Source: Geobacter sp. UBA5735 (GTDB lineage: Bacteria > Desulfobacterota > Desulfuromonadia > Geobacterales > Geobacteraceae). Taken from it: 59,756 bases of DNA. Shown here piece by piece: positions 24,970 through 33,444 of this stretch. A program made the translations under genes and the position numbers. Below the pieces are notes generated by a model. The model was given only the letters and a program-made list of their open reading frames with translations. It did not search any database and was not told where the DNA came from. Positions within the stretch are counted from its first letter, which is position 1. Each line of letters begins with the position of its first letter. The stretch lies in the NCBI GenBank assembly GCA_002419385.1, contig DIFZ01000015.1, positions 1 through 59,756 of the forward strand. Direction: 5' to 3'.

Positions 24970-25872
24970 GTGGCCGACTATATGGTACGAATTATCACGG
25001 AATCGGAAAATATCCGGGCTCTGGCCTGCATCACCACCGGACTGGTGGGTGAAGCCTGCCGCCGTCATGGAACTTATCCCACCGCATCGGCAGCTCTGGG
25101 GCGGGCCTTGACCGCAGGAACGCTGATGGGCGCTCTGTTGAAAACCGGTCAGCGGCTTGCTCTCCGATTCGAGGGAAACGGTCCGTTGAGAATGGTGCTG
25201 GTGGAGGCAGAAAGCAACGGTGAGGTTTGCGGCCGTGTGGGAAATCCCGAAGTTGATCTCGTTACAGCCGACGGAAAGCTGGACGTAGGCAATGCCCTGG
25301 GCAAGGCCGGTTTCCTCACTGTAACCAAAGACCTGGGCCTGAAGGAACCGTACAGCGGGATGGTACAACTCCTGAGCAGCGAGATAGCGGAAGACCTGGC
25401 CTACTATCTCACCGAATCTGAACAGATCCCTTCTGCCGTGGGCCTGGGAGTTTTCGTAGAACCGGACAACAGGGTTTCGGCTGCGGGAGGCTTCCTGATC
25501 CAGTGCCTGCCACCTGCAGACGAAGAGGTCATAGATCGGCTCATGGAGCGGCTCGAACAGATGCCGACTCTGACCAGCCTCCTGCGTGAGGGCGCCACAC
25601 CCGAAACTCTGCTGGAAAACCTGTTCCAGGGCATCCCCTACCGGACGCTGGAAAAAAGGGCGCTGGCGTTCCGCTGCCGCTGCAGCCTGGACAAAATCGA
25701 GCGCGCCGTCATCTCCCTGGGTTCCGCCGAAATAGACGACATGATAGCCGGTGATGAAGCAACCGTGGTGACCTGCGAATTCTGCCGGGAGGCCTACAGC
25801 CTGACGAGGGAAGACCTTCTCCGCCTCCGTGCCGGGGCCGGGACGAAGGAACATCCGCCCGGGGAAGGGTGA
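24970..25872 (+). CDS. hslO: Redox-regulated chaperone Hsp33
   Basis: A 300-residue cytosolic holdase activated by oxidation. The C-terminal zinc centre is intact: CRC (C-x-C) near residues 236-238 and CEFC (C-x2-C) near 268-271. These four cysteines bind zinc when reduced and form disulfides under oxidative stress. The N-terminal core with GALLKTGQRLALRFEGNGPL is typical. The start is GTG, giving the expected short lead before VRIITESENIRALACITTG. A strong promoter lies upstream. Presence fits an organism exposed to occasional oxygen. Confidence 0.95.
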   Translation: MADYMVRIITESENIRALACITTGLVGEACRRHGTYPTASAALGRALTAGTLMGALLKTGQRLALRFEGNGPLRMVLVEAESNGEVCGRVGNPEVDLVTADGKLDVGNALGKAGFLTVTKDLGLKEPYSGMVQLLSSEIAEDLAYYLTESEQIPSAVGLGVFVEPDNRVSAAGGFLIQCLPPADEEVIDRLMERLEQMPTLTSLLREGATPETLLENLFQGIPYRTLEKRALAFRCRCSLDKIERAVISLGSAEIDDMIAGDEATVVTCEFCREAYSLTREDLLRLRAGAGTKEHPPGEG

Positions 25873-25902
25873 CCGGCCGGATTAGGGTCAACCCGGGGCT
25901 GG

Positions 25903-26523
25903 CTATTCACCCACCGACCCGCTGCCCCGATTCCTGCGACGGTGACGCCGGATGTATAACACCAGGATAATGGCACTGCACATCACCACGACCACGAGGG
26001 CCTGGTGCGAATAGCGCATTATCAGCTCCCGGTTCTCACCGATAAAGTAACCGATAGAGGTGAGCACGGTGACCCAGATGCCGGCGCCGAGCAGGGTGTA
26101 GAGGGAAAAGCGGAGGTGGTTCATTCCCGCCAGGCCCGCGGGAAGCGAGATGAGGTGACGCACCACCGGCAGCATGCGCCCGAGGAAGGTGGATATCTCG
26201 CCATGCTTGAGGAAAAACTTCTCCACCTTGGCGAATTTCTCCTCGGTAATCCACACATACCTGCCGTATTTCAACAGCAGCGGGCGTCCCAGGTGTCGGG
26301 CAGCGAAATAGTTGGCATAGGCCCCGACGAGGCTTCCGAACGTCCCGCAGAGAATGGCGACAGTGATGTTCATTTCACCCTGCTGGGCGAGATAACCGGC
26401 AGGCGGCATCACCAGTTCGCTGGGCACAGGTATGATGGAGCTTTCCATGGCCATGAGAAGAAACACGCCCGGATATCCCATGGCACCAATGGTGTTTACG
26501 AGCCAGTCTATGAGTTGCTGCAT
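25903..26523 (-). CDS. DedA-family membrane protein
   Basis: A 206-residue integral membrane protein of the DedA/SNARE-associated (VTT) family, thought to flip or move lipid carriers such as undecaprenyl phosphate or phosphatidylethanolamine. Typical features are ESSIIPVPSELVMPPAGYLA near residue 27, the GSLVGAYANYFAARHLGR segment and GRMLPVVRHLISLPAGLAGM with conserved arginines. The ATG at 26523 is preceded by AAAGGAAGG; a longer frame exists upstream but runs through the promoter of the divergent methyltransferase gene. The C-terminus is an Arg-rich tail. Confidence 0.9.
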   Translation of the reverse strand: MQQLIDWLVNTIGAMGYPGVFLLMAMESSIIPVPSELVMPPAGYLAQQGEMNITVAILCGTFGSLVGAYANYFAARHLGRPLLLKYGRYVWITEEKFAKVEKFFLKHGEISTFLGRMLPVVRHLISLPAGLAGMNHLRFSLYTLLGAGIWVTVLTSIGYFIGENRELIMRYSHQALVVVVMCSAIILVLYIRRHRRRNRGSGSVGE

Positions 26524-26613
26524 ATTCCTTCCTTTCCCGATGGCATTCGGTTCAAGTTCGCATATTAGCCGCTTCACCGCAAAAAGACCATAAAAAGCGA
26601 AGAGGTTGGAGCC

Positions 26614-28461
26614 GTGAGTTTCAAGGAAATAGTTTCGGAAAAGGTTCTCGTGGGAGACGGTGCCATCGGCACCATGCTCTACGCAAGGGGAGCCGGAATG
26701 GAAAGCGGGTTCGAGCGCCTCAATCTTACCGCTCCGGACCTCGTGCTGGCGCTGCATGAAGACTATATCGCAGCCGGTGCTCAGGTTATTGAGACAAACT
26801 CTTTCGGGGCAAACCGGCTGCGCATGGCACCCTTCGGTTATGAAGAGCGGGTTCGGGACGTAAACCTCAGGGGAGCACTTCTGGCGCGGAAAGCAGCTAC
26901 GGGAAAGGATGTCTTCGTTGCCGGCTCCATGGGCCCCATTCCCCGCCCCCGGGCGGACGGCGACTTCCCCTCAGTCGAAGAGGTCCGGGACGTTTTCCGT
27001 GAGCAGGCGACCGCCCTGGCCGAGGGGGGGGTTGACCTGCTTTTTCTGGAGACCTTTTCCGACCTGGACCAGATCCGCATAGCCTTGAATGCCGCCAGGG
27101 AAACGGGATTGCCGGTCATTGCCTGCATGTCGTTCCTGGAAAGAGGACACATCATGGGTGGACTGGGAGCCGAGCAGGTCGCCCTGGAGCTGGAATCCGC
27201 CGGAGCCCACCTCATCGGCGCCAACTGCGGAGCCGGAACCCTGGAAATGACGCGGAACATCAAGCGCATGGCGTCAGTCAGCCGTCTCCCCCTCGTTGCC
27301 TATGCCAACAGCGGGTTCCCGGAATACGTTGACGGACGCTACATCTACCGCACCACCCCGGAATATTTTGCCGCAATGGGGCAGGAATCGGTCCGCGCCG
27401 GCGCCAACCTGGTGGGAGGCTGCTGCGGCACCACCCCCGAGCATATCCGCTGCCTCGCGGACCTGCTCCGCGACCGGACACCGGCAGCCAGAACCGTCTC
27501 CATGGTTGCCGCAGACAGGCCGGCACAGGCAGCGCCGTCCGTTCCGCAGACCGGCTTTCTGGCCAAGTGGGGGAGGGAAACCGTCATAACCGTTGAACTG
27601 GACCCGCCGAAGGGACTGGATTGCAGCAGGGTCCTGGAGGGATGCAGAGCACTAAGGGAAGCAGGCGCCGATGCCATCAACCTGGCGGAAAACCCCCTTG
27701 CCCGGGTACGGGTGGGCAACATTGCGCTGGCCGACCTGATCCAGCGCGAAGCAGGCATCGAGGTGATCGTGCACATCACCTGTCGCGACCGCAACCTGAT
27801 CGGTCTCCAATCAGATCTCATGGGGGCCAGCCTGCTCGGCATCCGCTCGATCCTTGCCGTTACCGGCGACCCGGCCAGCATGGGCGAGCAGTCCGGCGCC
27901 TCGTCCGTGTTCGACCTGAATTCAGTCGGGCTCATCGGGCTGCTCCGCGACCTGAACGCTGGCCTGAACTGTGCCGGCAACCCCATCGACCGGGGCGCCG
28001 GCTTCACCATCGGCGCCGCATTCAACCCCAACGCCCAGAACATTGAAGCACAGGTGGCACGGCTGCGGAAAAAAATCGCCAACGGCGCCATGTTTGTCCA
28101 GACTCAGCCGCTCTTCGATCCGCACAGACTGGAAACCATGCTGGCAATGACGAAAGATCTCGGGATTCCCCTTCTCCCCGGCATCCTTCCCCTGGTAAGC
28201 GAACGCAACACCGAGTTTCTTCACAACGAAGTCCCGGGAATCACCATTCCCGACGAAATCAGGAAACGGATGCGCGGCAAAACCAGGGAGGCCGGGAAAC
28301 GGGAAGGGCTCGACATTGCCAGGGAATTCATCGACAGAGCCCGCCCAAATGTGGGCGGGTTCTACATCATCCCGCCATTCGGCAACCATGGGGTAGCCGC
28401 AGAACTGGTCACCTACATCAGACAGGGAAATCAGCACACCAAGGAGGAAGCACGGCAATGA
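26614..28461 (+). CDS. Bifunctional homocysteine S-methyltransferase / 5,10-methylenetetrahydrofolate reductase
   Basis: A 615-residue fusion. Residues about 1-290 are a homocysteine S-methyltransferase domain with zinc ligands in GANCGAG and GGCCGTT; residues about 320-600 are a methylenetetrahydrofolate reductase (MetF-like) domain beginning VITVELDPPKG and containing HITCRDRN. Together they link production of 5-methyl-THF to methionine synthesis. The same order is seen in YitJ-type proteins. The start is GTG. Its stop overlaps the next gene's ATG (ATGA), making a two-gene operon with a lipoprotein. Confidence 0.94.
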   Translation: MSFKEIVSEKVLVGDGAIGTMLYARGAGMESGFERLNLTAPDLVLALHEDYIAAGAQVIETNSFGANRLRMAPFGYEERVRDVNLRGALLARKAATGKDVFVAGSMGPIPRPRADGDFPSVEEVRDVFREQATALAEGGVDLLFLETFSDLDQIRIALNAARETGLPVIACMSFLERGHIMGGLGAEQVALELESAGAHLIGANCGAGTLEMTRNIKRMASVSRLPLVAYANSGFPEYVDGRYIYRTTPEYFAAMGQESVRAGANLVGGCCGTTPEHIRCLADLLRDRTPAARTVSMVAADRPAQAAPSVPQTGFLAKWGRETVITVELDPPKGLDCSRVLEGCRALREAGADAINLAENPLARVRVGNIALADLIQREAGIEVIVHITCRDRNLIGLQSDLMGASLLGIRSILAVTGDPASMGEQSGASSVFDLNSVGLIGLLRDLNAGLNCAGNPIDRGAGFTIGAAFNPNAQNIEAQVARLRKKIANGAMFVQTQPLFDPHRLETMLAMTKDLGIPLLPGILPLVSERNTEFLHNEVPGITIPDEIRKRMRGKTREAGKREGLDIAREFIDRARPNVGGFYIIPPFGNHGVAAELVTYIRQGNQHTKEEARQ

Positions 28462-28871
28462 AAAAACGGATCATTCTCCTGTTGTCCGCAGTTATACTTG
28501 TGGGAGCGTGTCAAACCATGAGGAACAAGAGCGCCAGCGAATCGTTCGAGCAGTCCAGCACGACCTACAACAAAATGATCCGCTGGGACGAGATGACATC
28601 AGCCCAGTCTGCATTCCCGCCCGAAGAGCTCAGGGAAGAATACGGCCGCAGGGTTGAATCGGCAAAAGGTGTGAAGATAACCGATTACCGGGTCAAGAGC
28701 ACGGAATGTTCACCAGAGAAGGGAGAGGCGACCGTCATCGTCGAGTTCGAATACTACCGTGAGCCTTCGGTGACAACCCGGACGGTCATGGATGTCCAGA
28801 AATGGAAATACGTGGATGAAAAAGGCTCCCGGACGTGGAGACTGATGAGTCTGCTGCCCCATTTTCCCTGA
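28458..28871 (+). CDS. Putative lipoprotein
   Basis: A 137-residue protein with a 17-residue signal peptide ending in a lipobox (LVGAC, cysteine at about 18), so it is likely acylated and anchored in a membrane facing the periplasm. The mature part is hydrophilic with a beta-rich segment (EATVIVEFEYYREPSVTTRTVMD). No family is recognised. It overlaps the methyltransferase stop by 4 bp, but the functional link is unclear; translational coupling with a cytosolic methionine enzyme is unusual. Confidence 0.8.
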   Translation: MKKRIILLLSAVILVGACQTMRNKSASESFEQSSTTYNKMIRWDEMTSAQSAFPPEELREEYGRRVESAKGVKITDYRVKSTECSPEKGEATVIVEFEYYREPSVTTRTVMDVQKWKYVDEKGSRTWRLMSLLPHFP

Positions 28872-28879
28872 CCTACACA

Positions 28880-28925
28880 CACGCCACCCCCCGGCTTTTC
28901 CGCGGGGAAGCCGGGGGGTGGCGTG
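28880..28925. terminator. Long GC-rich hairpin between convergent genes, probable bidirectional terminator
   Basis: An 18-bp perfect stem: CACGCCACCCCCCGGCTT (28880-28897) pairs with 28908-28925, loop of ten bases. It lies between the lipoprotein stop and the stop of the convergent homocitrate-synthase-type gene. There is no long T-run on either side, so it may instead act as an mRNA-stabilising structure. Confidence 0.75.
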
Positions 28926-28931
28926 AGAGGC

Positions 28932-30197
28932 CTACCCTTGGCTCAAGGGAGTCATGGTCATGATCTTCCTGGCCAGGTCGGGGTACTTGGCGACGAACCT
29001 CAGTTCGTCGTCGGTAAGGGGCTTCTGGGTATGCACGTTGGCATACCGCACCAGTTCCAGGATATCGCTCGCTTCCCTGTCATTGTGAAACTCGATCTCG
29101 AGCTTGCCGTACACGTTGCGGAAGCCCTTGATCCCGCTGTATTCACCCGCGGTAATCTCTCTTCCCGTGTCGATGATCTCAGGTTCCCCCCTGCCCAGTT
29201 CCTCGAAATCGTACAACTCGTAATTGCGGCGGTCTTTCAGCGCCCCGTCCGCGTGGATGCCCGACTCATGGGCGAACGCATTGGCGCCCACTCCCACCTG
29301 GTTGATCGGTATCGGCACGCCAAAGGCATAGGAGGCATACTTGGCAACCTTCCACGCCTTGGTCAGGTCGACCCGTTCATCGAGCTGGTACTTCCCGGCC
29401 AGGCCGCTGGCTTTCTTGATCGCCAGGATCACCGAAACCAGGTCTGCGTTGCCGGCCCTCTCCCCCATGCTGTTTATGGCCGTGTTGACATAGGCATCGA
29501 CTCCACCGTCAATGGCGCCCTGGGCTCCGGCCACCGAGCAGGCGACGCCAAGGCCCAGGTCATTGTGGCAGTGCAGCTCGATGGGGATGCCCACTGTCTC
29601 GGCAAGCATCCGGATCCGTCGGTAAATGGTCAGGGGATCGTCATATCCCAAAGTATCGCAGTAACGGAAACGGTCGGCTCCCGCCTCCTTTGCCCTGAGT
29701 GCAAAACGGACCAGGAATTCGTCGTCCGTCCGGGAAGCATCTTCGGCGTTCACCCCCACGATCTCGGCGCCCAGGCGTTTCGCCAGTTCCACATTCCCGG
29801 CCATGATGTCCAGCAGATTGGGCAGGGACGGATTCTCTTCCGGCCTTCTGACGATCCGGCCGCTGAACTTTCCCTCGGTCATGAGCTGCGACGTGGATAT
29901 GGAGAGATTCACGTTCTTCAGCTTGCCGCTCCGGAACGAATCCTCGATCTCCTCCTTGCGCATGGGACACCAGCCGCTCAGCCTGATGGGGCTCAACACC
30001 CCCAGGGCCGCAAGATCCAGGTTCGCATCGATATAGTTCTTCTCGTGGTGGGTATAGGGAAAACCGAATTCGCTCTGGTGAATCCCCATCTCGTTGAGAT
30101 AGAGATTGATAATCGTCTTTTCCAGCTTGGCGAGACCGAGACGCGAAGTCTGCACGCCGTCCCGGTTGGTTACGTCAACAATATAGATCTTCGGCAT
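28932..30197 (-). CDS. Homocitrate synthase / Re-citrate synthase-type enzyme (HMGL family)
   Basis: A 421-residue member of the LeuA/NifV acyl-CoA condensing family. Motifs: DVTNRDGVQTS near residue 8 (catalytic R-D-G-x-Q), HCHNDLGLGVA (metal His-x-His) and HESGIHADG. It lacks the long LeuA regulatory domain of isopropylmalate synthases. Family members make homocitrate for the nitrogenase cofactor (NifV) or, in some anaerobes, citrate with Re stereochemistry; sequence by eye cannot separate these. No nif genes lie nearby, which weakly favours a central-metabolic role. The ATG at 30197 is preceded by GGAAGAG; the open frame continues far upstream but only antisense to another gene. Confidence 0.82.
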   Translation of the reverse strand: MPKIYIVDVTNRDGVQTSRLGLAKLEKTIINLYLNEMGIHQSEFGFPYTHHEKNYIDANLDLAALGVLSPIRLSGWCPMRKEEIEDSFRSGKLKNVNLSISTSQLMTEGKFSGRIVRRPEENPSLPNLLDIMAGNVELAKRLGAEIVGVNAEDASRTDDEFLVRFALRAKEAGADRFRYCDTLGYDDPLTIYRRIRMLAETVGIPIELHCHNDLGLGVACSVAGAQGAIDGGVDAYVNTAINSMGERAGNADLVSVILAIKKASGLAGKYQLDERVDLTKAWKVAKYASYAFGVPIPINQVGVGANAFAHESGIHADGALKDRRNYELYDFEELGRGEPEIIDTGREITAGEYSGIKGFRNVYGKLEIEFHNDREASDILELVRYANVHTQKPLTDDELRFVAKYPDLARKIMTMTPLSQG

Positions 30198-30401
30198 GAT
30201 GCTCTTCCTTTCTCCTGATTCATCCCCATGACAGCCTTTGCGCCCAATCCTGGACAAGGAAGCGCACGGTATAAATTTCAAGTTTAAGTTCAAAAAAGGC
30301 GAAAGGCAAGCGGAAAGAGACATGTTCGCGTCAGCATGGCGATTCTGTCCCTTCAGCCGCAAAGGAACAGATCCCTTCAGGGGAGATACGCACCACGTTC
30401 G

Positions 30402-30429
30402 TTGAAGGCGCATCAGGTGATGGTATACT
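30402..30429 (+). promoter_or_regulatory. Candidate promoter of the glycine-zipper lipoprotein
   Basis: TTGAAG (30402-30407), 16-base spacer, TATACT (30424-30429); predicted start near 30436, about 30 bases before the ATG. Good -10, weaker -35. Confidence 0.55.
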
Positions 30430-30466
30430 GGTTCTTGAGCAGGGCACGCAGTTGAAAGGAACACCC

Positions 30467-30897
30467 ATGAGCAGACGATTGAAAGAGATGGCGGCGCTTG
30501 CGCTGGTTGTGATTCTGGGCATGGCGGGATGCACCCCGTACCATGTTCAGGGGGCAGGGATCGGATCATACGCGGGGAGCATCGTCGGTGCGCTTCTCGA
30601 TCAGAGAAACCCCTGGCGGGGCGGTGCGATAGGCGCGACGCTCGGGGCAATCGCCGGGGCGACCATTGCCGAGATTTCCGTACAGGGAGCCCGTGAAGCA
30701 GCCGTTTACGGCCGGCCGGTGATCTACCGGACGGAAGGCGCCCCGGAAGGCTACGGCGGATACATCGCCGAACCGGTCGAACCCGGGCCCGCACCAGGTG
30801 CAAAAAGGTGCGGGAACGCATCTACGAGAATGATCGCCTCGTCAGCGACCGGATCAAAGAGGTTTGCGAAGGCGTGAAGAACGAGCCGCCCTACTGA
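30467..30897 (+). pseudogene. Glycine-zipper outer-membrane-type lipoprotein, apparent frameshift
   Basis: From the ATG at 30467 (AAAGGA six bases upstream) the frame encodes a lipoprotein: signal peptide with lipobox MAGC, then a glycine-zipper region (GIGSYAGSIVGALL; GGAIGATLGAIAGATI) resembling Slam/YMGG-type proteins. After about residue 105 the reading frame yields atypical sequence and stops at 30877. The next frame over continues convincingly as TRCKKVRERIYENDRLV and IKEVCEG to a stop at 30895-30897. One base missing near the CCCGGGCCC stretch (about 30780-30800) would restore a single gene of about 142 codons. It may be a genuine lesion or a base-call error. Confidence 0.75.
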
Positions 30898-30933
30898 TCC
30901 GGCGCCTTCCGGAGCGGCCGGCCCGTTACCAGA

Positions 30934-31353
30934 TCAGTGCAACTCCTCCCCCGTCGTGGTCATTACCAGCTTGCCGTGCTTGACCCCCTTGACGCCGATC
31001 AGCTCATCGGCGATCTTTTTCACCTCGCGCGCCTTTCCGCGCACGACAAGCACTTCCAGGCAGTTGTGGGCATCAAGGTGCACATGCAGCGCAGAGACGA
31101 TCTGATCATGGTAGACATGCTGCTGTTCGGTGAGTTTGTCCGCCAGGTCGTGCACGTGGTGATTGTAAACCAGGGTCACCGTGCCGACCGTTTCCTCGTC
31201 GCCCTGCTCCCACTTGAATTCCACCAGCGATGCCCTGATCAGGTCGCGGATCGCCTCCGAGCGGTTCAGGTAGCCCTTCTCCTCGATGAGTTTATCGAAG
31301 CTCTTCAGCAGCTTGTCGTCGATTGAAATGCCGAAGCGTACCGTTTCAGCCAT
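30934..31353 (-). CDS. nikR: Nickel-responsive regulator NikR
   Basis: A 139-residue ribbon-helix-helix repressor. The N-terminal 45 residues form the DNA-binding ribbon-helix-helix (TVRFGISIDDKLLKSFDKLI). The C-terminal ACT-like domain retains the nickel ligands with the same spacing as E. coli: His79, His90, His92 and Cys98 (gaps 11, 2, 6). Nickel binding would repress uptake genes or control hydrogenase and urease supply. The ATG at 31353 has GGGGAG upstream. No nickel transporter or hydrogenase is adjacent in this window, so its regulon is elsewhere. Confidence 0.95.
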   Translation of the reverse strand: MAETVRFGISIDDKLLKSFDKLIEEKGYLNRSEAIRDLIRASLVEFKWEQGDEETVGTVTLVYNHHVHDLADKLTEQQHVYHDQIVSALHVHLDAHNCLEVLVVRGKAREVKKIADELIGVKGVKHGKLVMTTTGEELH

Positions 31354-31394
31354 TTTTGTCTCCCCGTTTACTGATTTTGGGCTATTCATTTCGC

Positions 31395-31460
31395 TTAAGC
31401 AGAAATATATAAGATTATCGTCATATTGTATGTTTATTCCTGTTTGGAATTAAGCAAAAA
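31395..31460. repeat. Left pair of TTAAGCA repeats, spaced 55 bp
   Basis: TTAAGCAGAAA starts at 31395 and TTAAGCAAAAA at 31450, exactly 55 bp apart. The right edge abuts the stop codon of the neighbouring ATPase gene. An identical arrangement occurs at 32940-33004. Confidence 0.8.
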
Positions 31461-32926
31461 CTATCCCCAGGCAGGTATGTATTCCGCAAATTTTGTTGAA
31501 ACATTATTCGGATCTTTGGGCTTGATCTTGCCTTGCGCCAACGCTTCTTTTATCACCAGAGAAACCTGTGGCCGTTGCTTCTCATGCATTTTGAATCGTT
31601 CCCTGAGGCTGGTGTTGGTCATCCCGCCACTGGAATAATATTTTATAATGCTATGCTGGTAACAGGCTTCAACCCTCTCCATGGGTGTCAATTCCGCAAA
31701 CGTCTTCGGGCAGTACATGGTTACCCTGAAGGAGTTCTCCAGTTCCTCGAATTTCAAGGGGGGCAATCCAAACAGTTCTATGGCTGCAACGGCTTTTTCA
31801 AACCCCGAACCGCGTTCCTCACAGATGTTATATCTGCGAAAAGCAGCCGCCAATACCTCGTTTCTCGATTCCGGCGTGGTTCTGATCAAGCGGTCAATTC
31901 TTTTGGATGGCAGAAGTTTGCCGGGATTTGATATTTCGATACGGTCGGCAAAGATTTCAATCATCGGCCCGGATCCGCGGATACTGAAATCCTGATGTAT
32001 GAGAGCATTGGCAACCAGCTCTCTGATGGCTATCTCTGGATAGACCGTTGTATCCGCACGCAAGGCATGCTTTATGATCTCGCTGCCCGGCAGCATGGCC
32101 GTGATAAACGCAATCAGACCTTCAAAACCGATGGCATACCCTTTTGATCCTGGGAATTCTTTTTCTGCATCCAGCTTGTTGACGCCCTTGTATTTTATGA
32201 GCCGAATGCTCTTACGTGCCAGCCCGTCAAAATCCTTCAAATTCTGCGAGGCGGCCAAGGCGCCTAAATTGGTGATGTAAAAACCTGCTCCATCCACTTC
32301 TTCGATCATCTTCTCGTCTTTCATCCATTGCAGCACTTCATCATTTGATTGTGGGACAGGCTTTCCCAATAGCATTTGTAAATACCGCGGTAATCCAGAA
32401 TATCCAATATTTCTGGAGCCGATTTTAGCTTGGATGCGTGCAGCTCTTCAAATTGGGGAGTTTTGCTGTTCAGCATCAATCCGCCTATTTCCTGTCGTGA
32501 CGCTTTTCTGGTAGTTCCGCCGCTGCGGATGAAGGCATCTTCCATGGTTCCATTGTTCAGATGAACGGGCTTTACGGCGCTTTCCCGGATATGGATGAAC
32601 AACAAGGGAATACCCTGATAATTTTCTATGGCATGATCAATGGTAACTACCGGATTCAACGAATCCCGGCACAGGTTGCCCAGCCTTTGTACGATATTTT
32701 CGGCTGTCTGCTGGCTGACACCGACGAGGCGGGAGGGCTTGTCTTCGATGCCGAAGACCATGAAACCACCGCCCGGCTGGTTGGCAAATGCCGACAGGTG
32801 CCTGGAGAGCTTGGCATTGTCCGGAGAAAGCTCTTCTTTCCAGTCCATTTCGTTCAATTCTTGCGGAATCGGTGTGAGGCTGTGTGTTAGAAGATCGAGG
32901 GCTTTCTGTATCCAGTTCTTGATCAT
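31461..32926 (-). pseudogene. AlbA_2/Schlafen-like DNA-binding protein with C-terminal ATPase fold, frameshifted
   Basis: Two abutting frames form one gene. The 5' part (32926 to about 32380) has an AlbA_2-type domain: WKEELSPDNAKLSRHLSAFANQPGGGFMVFGI, a motif found in transcriptional regulators and Schlafen-like proteins. The 3' part (to 31461) has a winged-helix segment and an HATPase_c_4-like domain: ELVANALIHQDFS and RIEISNPGKL. Continuity breaks near 32383, where the first frame ends in unrelated residues while the second begins within LDY..YLQMLLGKPVPQSNDEVLQWM. One indel would rejoin them to about 488 residues. The start ATG at 32926 has GGAAAACGGAA upstream. AT-richer than its neighbours, it looks acquired. 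Confidence 0.8.
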
Positions 32927-32939
32927 TTCCGTTTTCCAG

Positions 32940-33004
32940 TTAAGCAAAAATGTACACTGATATCAAAATGTTATCTATTTTGCGTGTTCTCTGGTTAAGC
33001 AAAA
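32940..33004. repeat. Right pair of TTAAGCA repeats, spaced 55 bp
   Basis: TTAAGCAAAAA starts at 32940 and TTAAGCAAAA at 32995, again exactly 55 bp apart and in the same orientation as the left pair. The inner copy lies 13 bases ahead of the ATPase start codon on the minus strand; the outer copy lies inside the aberrant 3' end of the methyltransferase fragment. Confidence 0.8.
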
Positions 33005-33367
33005 TTCAATGCTAGCGAGCCGCGGATACATCATGCAGAGCCATTTGTCATGGCGCGACAGGTCTTCCGCTTCCTTTCCCACGGCCCTGCCCAGCCACTC
33101 GCGCATCTCGGGGCTGTTCACGTTGTCGTTGTAGACCCAACCTTCGTTGCCGGTATTATACGGAGGATCGATATAGATGCACTTCACCTGACCGGCGTAG
33201 TACGGCAACAGGGCCTTGAGCGCCAGAAGGTTGTCCCCCTGCACCAGCAAATTGCCGCTGCCGGGATCGCCCACGGAAAGCTCCGGATTTTCGCGCAACA
33301 GGTGAAACGGCACCTCACGGTGATGGTTGACAACGGCCTTTTTGCCGATCCAGTCGAGTTTGGGCAT
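32975..33367 (-). pseudogene. Truncated site-specific DNA methyltransferase (type III Mod-like)
   Basis: A 130-residue fragment of an adenine-specific methyltransferase. It keeps the normal N-terminus (MPKLDWIGKKAVVNHH; GNLLVQGDNLLALKALL) and catalytic motif IV DPPYNTG (DPPY at residues 67-70), and runs to CMMYPRL. There, similarity ends and about a dozen unrelated codons lead to a stop at 32975. Intact Mod proteins are 500-1000 residues with a target recognition domain and the SAM-binding FxGxG region, both missing. The break falls within about 10 bp of the outer TTAAGCA repeat, which suggests a recombination or insertion event removed the rest. No Res subunit is present. Confidence 0.8.
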
Positions 33368-33381
33368 GTGTTCCTCTTTAC

Positions 33382-33415
33382 TTAAAAGGCCGTCCCAGCG
33401 GGTACGGCCTTTTAA
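33382..33415. terminator. Bidirectional hairpin terminator between HicA-like gene and mod fragment
   Basis: TTAAAAGGCCGT (33382-33393) and ACGGCCTTTTAA (33404-33415) form a perfect 12-bp stem with a 10-base loop, with A/T runs at both bases as in bidirectional intrinsic terminators. Confidence 0.75.
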
Positions 33416-33444
33416 ATCAAATACGGCACTATCTCAATGACCAC

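Noticed and set aside
28932..30821. N-terminal extension of the homocitrate-synthase-type gene beyond 30197
   Set aside because: The added part is antisense to the glycine-zipper lipoprotein and has no homology; the family N-terminus begins at 30197.
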